From Omphiscola glabra (lineage: Eukaryota > Mollusca > Gastropoda > Lymnaeidae), in the NCBI GenBank assembly GCA_964017045.1, contig OZ024798.1, positions 25,261,347 through 25,325,346 of the forward strand: a stretch of DNA of 64,000 nucleotides, given 5' to 3'. Below, piece after piece: positions 21,901 through 32,000 of this stretch. The position numbers and the translations under genes are program-made. Below the pieces are notes generated by a model. It did no database searches, had not been told where the DNA came from, and worked only from the letters and a program-made list of their open reading frames with translations. Each line of letters starts with the position of its first letter. The stretch's first letter is position 1.

Positions 21901-24900
21901 TTGACATTCAATTGGTTATTTCCTCGCAGCCCTGCTGAGCAAAACGTCCATTTCCTCCGCTTCGACACGGTCGTGTTGACAAATTCTTTCAAAATCCTTT
22001 CCAAATAGCCTACTTGCAAGAAGTGCCACGGAATAACATTGCGTGGTCCGCCCCGGGGGCTTTAACTTCGTTTCTTTATTTTGGTTTGCAGCCCTTTCGT
22101 CATTGTCGTGGTAGGGAGGAAAATCTGGGCCTACAAAATTATTTTTCCAAAAATGATTGCCCTAAATTTCTCACTGTTTCCTTCCTCGAAAAATAGAAGT
22201 TCCGGCAATCGCCAGTGAAATTGCTCTGGAGAAGGTCAACCTTAAGGAAGGCGGCCACTCTCTCATTTCCAGAGACCAGTGTCTGCTGATGGTCGCCTAC
22301 CCTGGGGACGTTAAGCTTTGGTGAGTCTTAGAAAAATGAGATCATGTGTCGAAAGACTAAATTTTGTTTCTTATTTTTTTAAGTCAAAATGGACCCGGAC
22401 ACGCAGCGCCGCCATTCGCACCCGGGTCCCATTAGACGCAATGCTATTCGGATGTCATTTGTGGTAGTTTATTTTAGTTAAACTGAAGAAGTAAGTTTAC
22501 AACATATAGTCCATTCAATTATCTTTCATTTGATACCTAATTTTGTCTTACAAACCCAACAATAGTATTGTATTTTTATTCGTTTTTTTAATCCCAACCT
22601 CTCACTTCTGGTACCCGGGTACCAAAAACCACTTCGAAAAATAAAATTGTTACTATTTATTTAACAGTATTGTATTTTTACATTTCCAAAGCGAGGAAAT
22701 TTGGGTTCGGGGATTCATTTTTAACAGTTTTTATGTACTTGGGTGACGTCGTTTCCGTTATAGCAATATTTTAAAACACCAAAACATCACAGATGTAATT
22801 GTTTTTATATCACAGATGTAATTGTTGGTATATCACAGATGTAATTGTTGGTATATCACAGATGTAATTGTTGGTATATCACAGATGTAATTGTTGGTAT
22901 ATCACAGATGTAATTGTTGGTATATCACAGATGTAATTGTTGGTACATCACAGATGTAATTGTTGGTACATCACAGATTTAATTGTTGGTACATCACAGA
23001 TGTAATTGTTGGTACATCACAGATTTAATTGTTGGTACATCACAGATGTAATTGTTGGTACATCACAGATGTAATTGTTGGTATAGAGATATTTCAAAAT
23101 AGAGTTGTGATTTATTCATTTTAAAAGTTTCTCTTTTTATATTAAAAAAGGCGAAGAAAATTAGGTGTGAGGGGGGGGGGGGGGTCACATTGTAATATCA
23201 TTATCTCCAGGCTCAAGTATGTAATAGATTTGAAATTTAAGATAAATAGCTATTTTCTGTAAATGATAACGTGAATATCGATTAAGAGATTATTCTTTTT
23301 TTAAAGATGGGATATCAGTGTTTTACGTTTCGTTCAGGAGCCAGGCAAAAGTTTGTGTACATTTTTACGTAAGATGACTACGTATCAAACACGTTAATGT
23401 AACATTATTTAAAATGGTGACTATATTATATTTAACTTTAAATTTAAGATCGTTTTTCTGAAAATATGTTGTTGCTTTTGTGTAGTTCTTTGCGTGAAAA
23501 ATGGTTGGATAGGCCTCGCTTATGTTGAATCTAAAAATCACTTACAATCCATTGATGCTAGAAACGTCAATATCTATACATAGATACTTCTTATGGAATT
23601 ATTCTTTACTATTTAATACATGTAATTTCCTAGTCGTAGTTTTGAAAATCTAAACTCGATTCAGTTACACACGTACAAATGGGATTTCTCGGTGTTTAGA
23701 CTTTGCAATAGCAGGCAGTAAGTAGCGCGATATGCCTTCCATTATTATCCCAGTGATAACGGGTCATATCTTCTAGTATATAATATTATAATAACTTGCT
23801 GAATTTCATCAGAAAATGTAATTGAAATAACTGTTACACGACAGTGTATCGTTTGATGTATGAGCCACTTAATGCACCAGTTTGTGTGAAGAGTTATGGA
23901 AAGGTTCAATAAACAAAAACAAAACTAAAACCATTTTTATTCCAAAATACAACAGTCCAGTGCCAGAGGGTCTCACTTTAAAACCTCTAGACCCTGACGT
24001 GCACACAGATATGGTGAACAGTTCTTGGGGGTACAAGAGGGACCACTCTGATGAATATGTGAGACTTCTCATCCAGAGGTTTCCATCTCTAGGTCTTTTC
24101 GATAGGTGAGTGACCTTTTAGACCATTTCTACATTTCTTTGGGGCCATTTTAAGACTTACGCGTTTCAATTCAGATTGTAAATGAATCGAAGTTCAATTG
24201 AAGACCGCGAAGAAGCCTTGAGTTTGTTGTGTGCATGATTCTCTTTGAACGATTCTAGGTTATACCACGTAATGGTGGTCATCGTATTAGTTAATATGAA
24301 TTTAATAGTTCAAACTGACAGGAACATTTACAATAGGGAGGGGGCTGGGATGATTGAGGGTCTTGGTGTGCTGGGGGAGAATTTTAAGGAGGACGTGTGG
24401 AGCTGAAGAACAGGGGATGAGGAGGGGGGTGTCCTAAAAATAACAGGCTTAACTGAGTGAGTGTGGGAAGAGTGATTGTGGGAAAAGTGAGTGTGGGAAG
24501 AGTGAGTGTGGGAAAAGTGGGTGTGGGAAGAGTGATTGTGGGAAGAGTGAGTGTGGGGACAGTGAGTTTGTGAACAGTGAGTGTGGGAAGAGTGAGCGTG
24601 GGAGATTACCGAGCTTCGTGTTATCTAGTTTAAATCTTTAAAAAAAAAAACAAATTCAGAAAACTTAAAAGACGTGAAGTCACGCTCTTGTGCAAAATGG
24701 CGTTTTGCTGCAGATTTTGAACTGTGTTGTTTTCAGGGTCCCCTTTCATGCTTTTTAAACAAGGATGGTTATCATTTTATGTTATATTTTCAGGGAGGGC
24801 AAATGTCTGGCATTGGAGCTAAGCAACGAGTATGGACTTATGGGATTTCTTTACGTCACGCCTGAAGCGAGAGGTCGAGGTTTAGCGAAGATCATCTCGA

Positions 24901-25064
24901 GTCACCTGGCCAACAAACTGTTCTCCGACAATTTACCGGCAGCCGTCACTGTGTTATACGAGAATGAAGTGTCCCTGAAGTTGCACGAGAGTTTAGGGTT
25001 CAAGGTCAAGTGTACGCTCGACATACTGATCTCTAGGTTGCCGCATGAGTTTAGCTTTCAATAA
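18915..25064 (+). CDS. Glycine N-acyltransferase-like protein, tandem copy 2
   Basis: Same family and layout as the copy at 6844. Exons 18915-18927, 20114-20199, 20833-20955, 21560-21680, 22197-22320, 23956-24105 and 24794-25064 (TAA) join to 888 nt, 295 residues, with GT-AG borders and the same intron phases (1,0,0,1,2,2). It begins MDGAGDYQLKKVEAHDLPKL. Exon 4 gives AFGISPIHVKTLLTWPGFMD; exon 6 gives [20 protein letters not shown] and [19 protein letters not shown]. The C-terminal GNAT half carries FLYVTPEARGRGLAK, with the acyl-CoA loop R232-GRGLA237 intact, and [11 protein letters not shown]. Acceptor 5 (AAAAATAG) is weak. Intron 1 holds two minisatellites, intron 3 a hAT MITE and intron 5 another minisatellite. 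It likely conjugates acyl-CoA to an amino acid in mitochondria or cytosol; the substrate is not readable. Confidence 0.88.
19019..19363. repeat. 66-bp minisatellite in intron 1 of GLYAT-like copy 2, about 5 copies
   Basis: The unit runs from TTGATCATAAGTTCACAACC through CCCTCACACTGACCAT to AAATTCTACAGATGA. Units differ at only a few sites. 66 bp is 22 codons, so the long open frame here is an array effect. Confidence 0.95.
19449..20084. repeat. 18-bp minisatellite in intron 1 of GLYAT-like copy 2, about 35 copies
   Basis: The unit is CCCTGACATCAGCTAATG, with ATTG and TTTG variants. It stops about 30 bp before the exon 2 acceptor. The homologous place in the decayed copy at 12289 carries one such unit only. 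Confidence 0.97.
21131..21449. mobile_element. hAT-type MITE in intron 3 of GLYAT-like copy 2
   Basis: Terminal inverted repeats CAGGGATGGGCAAACT and AGTTTGCCCACCCCTG match at 15 of 16 positions. Flanking 8-bp target duplications ATCTAAAC (21123-21130 and 21450-21457) are identical. An 8-bp duplication with a CAGGG-type end is characteristic of hAT transposons. The 319-bp interior is non-coding. Confidence 0.92.
22784..23084. repeat. 21-bp minisatellite in intron 5 of GLYAT-like copy 2, about 14 copies
   Basis: The unit is ATCACAGATGTAATTGTTGG plus TA/TAC variants. Copies are nearly identical. Confidence 0.95.
24462..24605. repeat. 15-bp minisatellite in intron 6 of GLYAT-like copy 2, about 9 copies
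   Basis: The unit is AGAGTGAGTGTGGGA. Each unit contains GTGAGT, a good splice-donor core, although it lies within an intron. Confidence 0.9.
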
Positions 25065-25065
25065 A
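25060..25065 (+). promoter_or_regulatory. Poly(A) signal overlapping the stop codon of GLYAT-like copy 2
   Basis: The last codons read CAA TAA A, so AATAAA overlaps the TAA stop. If it is used, the 3' UTR would be only about 10-30 nt. A later signal is possible. Confidence 0.45.
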
Positions 25066-25439
25066 TATTTTATTTCAGTGTTGAGATATCTTACGGTAGC
25101 GTACTGTCCCTTTCAATTATTCACTCTGGGTAAATACTCTCCACAATAAGGATGTCTAAATCATTATTTTACCAAAGAATCTCTGTGGTGATTTGGTATA
25201 ATTTATAAAATCCTTATTTCATACATTTTTTATTTAAGATGAATGATAATTTAAACATATCGCAATCTGTTGTATTTAGTTCCTTAAGCACTGTGTTATG
25301 TAGATGATGTGTTTCAATGCACGCTTTCCCCGTGCATGACCTCTTGCAGTCAAAACACTCGAGGCCGTTTGGGTGTGTGGCTTGCAAAATTTAACCTTGT
25401 TTACAACAAAGCTTAGTATCGTCCGTTCCAGTCAAAAAA
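25066..25439. other. Spacer after GLYAT-like copy 2
   Basis: Nothing is recognised apart from AT-rich, possibly 3' UTR, sequence. Confidence 0.5.
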
Positions 25440-25878
25440 TTATAAAATAATCTAGATTAAACTGGAAAGCAAAACAATGCATACGGCATTTCTGGAATCA
25501 TTTGAAACTGAGTATAAAAGGAAGAAGATTGAATGACGAGAGATATCCTTTATCACGAGACTGGGAGCGTGTGTCATTATTGTACTACTAGACAGTGCTT
25601 TGTTGTGTGTAGATTTTCTTTCATCGTACAACTTTTGCTTATTGTATTTTTATTAACACAGTATCGCTACCAGCCAAACTGTAAGTAAATAGTTTTAATC
25701 ATACTCTCTTGCTTTTGTAATTCATTGAAATTAACACATTAAAAACATATTAATTGTAAATAGCCCTGGTTTTGAGTATCGTATTATTTGTTATTGTATT
25801 TAAACTTTGGTATCGTCCTTTGTTATGTACTGTTTTTTAAACGAGCCATAGACTTAAATAAGAGATAAAATTCTCCAT
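25440..25878 (+). mobile_element. LTR-like dispersed repeat, copy B
   Basis: Homologous to 8670-9095 in the same orientation. This copy keeps a TATA-box-like GAGTATAAAAGG near 25510, followed about 110 bp later by GACAGTGCTTTGTTGTGTG. It occupies a different place relative to the neighbouring GLYAT-like gene, so it is an independent insertion and not part of the gene duplication. Confidence 0.55.
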
Positions 25879-26431
25879 TAATAACAGTCCGTAATAACTA
25901 AACTACCTAAACTCTAATTCTATGTATACTTCACATTCCAATTTGAAATGGCTGAAAAAAACGTCATCTGTCGTAAGATGAGGTTGAATAAGGTCTGTAA
26001 AAACTCATTTCTTTGACGTTTATCAGCCAAACAAATTGATTCCAACGTCAAAATACAAAACGTGTAGCAATCTTAACTTTGCCGTCAAAAATAAATCCCC
26101 ACCTAAATTGTTTAAACACACTTCTCAGAGGTTTTTTTTTATAACTTTGTAGTCCGCCTTTAATCATAGCAGCGTCTTTGTATCTGATTACGACGTTATC
26201 TTTAACGTAAATGAATTTTTTTTACTTGTATATGCGCAGGGCACGCGCTAGGAGGGTGTGGGGCCTTGGGCAAATTGAATTCGTACTGGATCTTTGCTTG
26301 TCATAATGGGACGTGTCGTACTGGGGCCTTGCTGGTCGTAATGGGACGTGTACAGTATGTTGCTCAGACCATTTGACTATCTAATAACTCCGAATATTGT
26401 GTTGACTGGATTAGGAACTATTAGTAGGCTT
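25879..26431. other. AT-rich spacer with a short tandem pair
   Basis: No gene. A pair of about 45 bp (GTAATGGGACGTGT type) lies near 26290-26355. Confidence 0.5.
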
Positions 26432-26735
26432 CATCATCATCATCATCATCATGTCCCATAGTCTTTGGACCGTTGGGGCGCCACAGCTGACAAAAACTAT
26501 CCTTCTCCATTCCTCTCGGTCTTCTGCACTACGCATTGCGTCGACTAGTTTTAGTCCCGTCCACTCTTTGATGTTATCTTCCCATCTTTTCCTCTGTCTT
26601 CGTCTTCTTCTTCCTCCTCTAGTTGTGCCCTGCATGATGTCTTTGGCGGGCCTTTGTTTTCTTATCACGTGGCCAAACCATTCAAGTTTGCATTTTTTTA
26701 CAGACACCAGGAGGTCATCGTACTGCCCAATTGCT
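26432..26735 (-). mobile_element. LINE 3' end with (ATG)n tail, minus strand
   Basis: The minus strand reads KCKLEWFGHVIRKQRPAKDI, a basic GGRRRRRQRKRWEDNIKEW segment and DREEWRRIV, the C-terminal tail of a LINE reverse transcriptase (LxWFGHV..RKR..DREEWR hallmarks). It is followed by an (ATG)n tail at 26432-26453. The frame is open, so the copy is fairly young. A sister copy lies at 39485. Confidence 0.8.
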
Positions 26736-26966
26736 TAGGTATATTATAAATATACTACGGCAACGCGCCTTTGACGGTCGCCCACTTCGCCATCCCCTAT
26801 AGCGGCCCTGAAATGCGTGTGAGAAAATTAAGAATTCTACAGTGTGAACTTCGCGTCGATACTCTTTGTCATTATTATCAAAGTAAAAAGTCCTTTAAAA
26901 GTTTTTTAACGATTTTGTTTTTCATTTTCTATTTCCCGCAAAGATTGAAGCAAACTGTTCCATTCT

Positions 26967-28073
26967 TCCTGGAAGTATCGAAGAGATGGTTCTGAAGTTT
27001 ATGTGAGAATTCTCATTCAGAGGTTTCCATCGCTGGGTCTGTTGGATAAGTGAGTGACCTTGACCCAGTTCTATATTTTTGGTGCTCTCTAAAGATTCAT
27101 CGGTATGACCTAAATCCAATCGTGACATTCTTTGTTTTACGATTTTCCAAAAATATAGTAGAAAGACAGGGCAAAAGTTTAGTAACATTGTTTATGACGA
27201 CATTATAACAAATTCCGTATATACAAAACATTTAATATACATTTTTGTGGTAAATTTACGGCCAGTTTTACAATTTTTAGAGAAAAAGGATTGTAAGGCA
27301 GGTCGAAAAAACGGCGTAGGTTATTTGGATATTAATTAGGAGATAAATATTTATAAAAAAATAAATGTTAGAAGAAATGTTAACAACATTACATATCTCT
27401 TTATTTTTTTATTTAAAAAAAAATTCTAATGAGTTTTCGCAACAGCTGTTAGAAAATATCATAAAAATACCAGCCATCATCCCAGTAGCATCAGGTTATA
27501 TATTCTAGTTTTTAATAACTGCCCCGTGACATAAAAAATAAAACATAAATCATCACACAAGAAAAGAAAATACATTCAGTAGACTGTGTATGACGTGGGA
27601 CGTCGCTCGTCATCTACTGGAGACCTTTTTTTTGTGTTCAATTTAAGATATATATATATATATATATATATATAGTTTATATAAGATTTCAGAAATAAAT
27701 GTGCTTGGTTGAAATTTTAAATACGGTATATGTAGTTTACAAACTCAATACCAATCAATACTGCTGTTGGGTGGGCCGGGGGGGGGGGGAGATAAAGGGG
27801 TAAGGGTACAAGACGCTCCGAGGAAATGTCAAAGACTTGCAACGCTAATGAAATTAAGAGGTCTTGTTGTTTTAAAACAGCCATAGGTAAATAACTGTGT
27901 GCTCCAGGCATAGGTTATCTGCCCGTCTGAAAATGAACCAAATTTCCAGTCAGATTGCAAGCAAGTTTTAAACGACGGCAGTCACAATAGAAAATGATAG
28001 TAAATTGTCCTTGAAGTTGCACGAAAGGTCAGGGTTCAGAGTCAAGTTCCCACATGAATTTAACTTGGAATAA
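26967..28073 (+). pseudogene. Decayed GLYAT-like copy between copies 2 and 3
   Basis: At 26967-27050 an exon 6 relic reads SWKYRRDGSEVYVRILIQRF up to the donor GTGAGT; the first half of the exon is missing. At about 27945-28073 the last part of exon 7 reads TAVTIENDSKLSLKLHERSG and ends PHEFNLE then TAA. The start of exon 7, including the acyl-CoA loop, is lost, and a segment before PHEF is deleted. Exons 1-5 were not found. Exon 6 resembles copy 1 while the end resembles copy 3. Confidence 0.75.
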
Positions 28074-28960
28074 CTTTGAAAGGGGCTATGTCAAAACGTG
28101 AAAGCAAACTTTTTGTAGAAAAATACAGCAAAACAGGGTCTAAGCAAGCTAAAAATTGTCTAACGATCGATCGGGTTGCTGAGTGGATAGATGGATGGGT
28201 GGATTGGGGTTTAAATACATAAACTTAAGGATGAATGGATCGGTTTGGTTAAATAAATGAATGATTGGATGGAAGGGTTTGGATAAGAGGATGGATTGGA
28301 TTTGAATACATAAACGTATTGAAATTATGGTTGCATAGATGGAGATGGGGCTTGGATAGATGCATGGATGAAAAGATATAGATGGATTAATTGTTAGTTA
28401 TTTTTTTAATACATACACAGACAACCATACTTAAATGTCTGACCTCGTTTTAAATTGATCCCAATTGTATGAATCTAAGATTCGCATAATATGATGATGT
28501 TGTAAAATGCACTTAAAAAACTGACCACCAATATTACACTATCCCTAAGCTGTGGTTGCTATGCATAGTTTGGTATTAATTTTGTCCGAAAACCAATTTA
28601 ACCAAGAAGGTGGCTAATCGCCCCGTAGTCATGCACGGTCATAATCGTGACCAATTACTTTGACCATCATGTTACATTGTGCCCTACCTAATATAACACA
28701 GCGTGACAGAGGATCCCCAAATGTGAACCGAAACTCCCTGGGTAGCCGCGGCTTTCTCAGAGACGCATCGAGACACGGAGGGGGGAAAATGTAATAAAAA
28801 TTCGCTGTTGTGTAAGTGCACTCGTAAGAATTCAACATAGGGCCCCTCTGGGGCATCTGAGTGCAGTTAGGGCGCCATAATTCGAAAACGTTTTGGGGGA
28901 ATCCCTGCTGTATGATATAATATCGCCTGTGTTTTAAATCTCAGACGTGTTTAGGTGAAA
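28074..28960. other. Spacer with degenerate GGAT-rich tract
   Basis: No gene. Positions 28185-28385 are a degenerate (ATGGAT/TGGAT)n-like tract. The rest is unique. Confidence 0.5.
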
Positions 28961-28975
28961 TCTAAGGCCCAGATG
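28961..28975 (+). promoter_or_regulatory. Shared upstream motif of GLYAT-like copy 3
   Basis: TCTAAGGCCCAGATG lies 76 bp before the ATG, matching the motif 73 bp before copy 2. Confidence 0.5.
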
Positions 28976-29036
28976 TGTCGTTCCCATTTCCACCTGTCAC
29001 ATCTTCGCCTGCCTGACGTCTGCTGTCGACAATACA

Positions 29037-32000
29037 ATGGATGGCGCAAGTTGGGTTTTGTTTTGCTTTTTTTTATGATTATCATAGAAGATTATACTCA
29101 TTTTTATGAAACAAATATTAATTGATCTCGTCATTCACGAATCCTGAACGTAAAGTTTCAAAACAATAATTTATAAATGTCGGTCTTGATTTCAAAACGA
29201 TGGCCGAACAACATTTAATATTCAACAAAATCTGCAGGTGACTTTGCGTTGAAGAAATTCGAAGCCACTGACCTGCCTGTGCTATACCGATGGCTGGCCA
29301 ATCACTTGCCGGAAACCTGGAAGGTCAGGTGTCAATCATGATGGCATAATTTATTGATTTTTAATAATAATATTATTATTATTGTTGTTTTTTTAAATTC
29401 AGATACTGTTCACGCTACGCTTTCGAAATCAGTTACATTTTTGAGAGATCTAAATTTAATTATGATTTGTGGTCACTATTATAATGACATTCTTAGGACT
29501 AAAAGGTGTTTTTTTTTCTGTGGTTATTCAGAAGAAGAAAGTTGTGTCGTTTGCAATGTGATCTATTACAGAGGAAATTAGTTTGCATGTATGTGTTATT
29601 ATTCCAGATGAGATTGGTGTTCAGCAATTACTTTAGAATCTAGACCTTAGAGGGCAGTGCCTTTATAATAACGCCTTATTGTTCTAATCAGCTGTGGTCA
29701 TCAGTAAGAGAAGCAATGTCCGGCAGTTGGCCATGGGCAAATTTCTATGTCCTTTGTGATGGGTCGGACAACATCGTGGCTGTGGGAGAAGGTCCACCAG
29801 ATGAGAAGTGTCCGGTACGTATGTGTAAGTCGGTATAATCCATGTGTGTATTATGAAACGGAAATATTGCTGGAAATATAGGCATCGTATGGGTCTGCAG
29901 TATTGCTGTATATATAGGCATCTTATGGTTCTGCAGTTTTGCTGTAAATTCAGGCATCTTATGGTTCTGTAGTATTGCTGTAAATTCAAGCATCTTATGG
30001 ATCTGAAGTATTGCTGTAAATAAAGGCATCTTATGGTTCTGCAGTACTACTGTAAATATAGGCATCTTATAGTTATGTAGAATTGCTGTAAATCTAGGCA
30101 TCTCATATTTGTCCCGTGCAGTTGTATTGTCAGTGTTAATTAGGGTCTCTCATTTCATTTTCGTTTTTTTTATCTCGGGAAAACGGGAATATATTTTTCT
30201 TCATCCCGTGGGTTCCCGGGATAAAATGAATTTAATTAAAAATATATTTTAAACTGAATTAAACTATAAAAAGAGTTTATTTTTATATTTGTTTAATTGT
30301 CATTTTCTCTTAATGATAAAAAAAAAATTGTTACGCAGACGTCTTGTTTACGCCGCGAATATTTTGCGTGAACTTTTGCTGATCCCAAGTTTGGCGATGA
30401 TTGGTGTGGCTTAATTATAAATTGTCTCCCTTGACCTTGACTGCACGTAAACGTAGTCTATGGACTTTAGAATTAGAATTCTTTAGAACTTGCGAGACAG
30501 GCCGAGGTACAGAAAACAAGGCGTAACCCCTTTCTGGAAAAGTCTCTATAAAAGACTATAAATTAGCCGATCGACAGCATGAGCTAGAGAGAGACTTCGA
30601 GACAAAGAGAGAGACAGAGTTTAATACGCTTACGATGCGAGGCGAGGGAGCGACACTAATAGACTGACATACTGTACCGATTGTATATATTGTACATTAT
30701 AAATACTGTACTGATCGTTATATTCTACATTATAAATACTATGCATGTGTGTGCACCTTCCAGCTTTGTACAGGTTCTAGCTCATGTAGACAACGCGCGT
30801 ACACTTATATTTATTCATGTTTATGTTTTAACACCTTAAATTTGATGTATGCACATGCATATATATGTATTTTACTACATACATTTGTATATATACATGT
30901 AGCTTACGTTTCTGTAAGGTGCTTTGCAAATTAATGTGGATTTCAAGTTACAATGCAGTTGCAAAACGAAACCCCTAAGAACGCTCGTAGTTGAGTGTTA
31001 AAGCTAATGACTGCAAGATTTTTAAAGTGAAAAAAAAAAAATCAAAGATATTTAGTTCTCAGTAGTTCGCATTCTGGTACATTTTTAAATATATCAAGTT
31101 TGAGGGTTGGCGACTAAAAACCTGTGTAACGTCTTTTTTTCCATCAAATAACTCCAGGCCTATATTTACTACACTACACCTAGAAATGTCTGTGCATATG
31201 GTATCAGTCCGCTCCACGTCAAGACCTTACTCAACTGGCCTGGGTTTATGGACTGGAGTAAAAGCACACTTTTCTTTGGTAAGTTATGACCTTGCTTGAT
31301 TCTTCTAACCAAAGCTTTCGATTTCTGTGTATAGCGCGGCCACGGCTGCTGCTACGTGTTGAGAATCCGCGTGGGATCTTGTAAAAATCAGAAATATTGA
31401 AATAAAATCGTACATTCTGGCAAGTTTGTACAGAAAGAAAAAAAGGTATAATTCTATTTCTTATTTGTCCCTTTCCTCTAAAACAAAAAAAAAGTTGTTC
31501 CAACAATCGTCGGCGACATTGTTGAAGAGCATGTCAAACTGAACGAATGCACCAAATTACTCCTTTACAGACATCAGATTCTCCTGATGGTCGCCGCCCC
31601 TGGGGATGTGCAACTTTGGTGAGTTTTAAGAGACACAAAATTAAGTATAAAGTTACATTTTTGTATTATTTTTTAAAATGCTGTGTTAGTGCGTCATCAA
31701 AAGGGTATTCTGGTGAGAAGACTCTGTGACGCAACTGATGAGAAGACTATATCATGCAAGATATCATTTGATGAAAGGATACCGCTTGTCTTTCTTTAGT
31801 ATATAAACCATTTGTCAAGAAGTGCGTCTGTGTCTTTGTGCCGTCATTGTCTATAGCTAGTTACACATGAAATTCTTCCACCAGCACACAATGTAACATA
31901 TGCAACTAACTCTCTCTTAATTAGAATTAATCGTAATGTTTATTCAAGCACACTCTAATCTTGTAAAGGTTCTCAGGTTAGAAATGTAAGTTTCTCTTTA

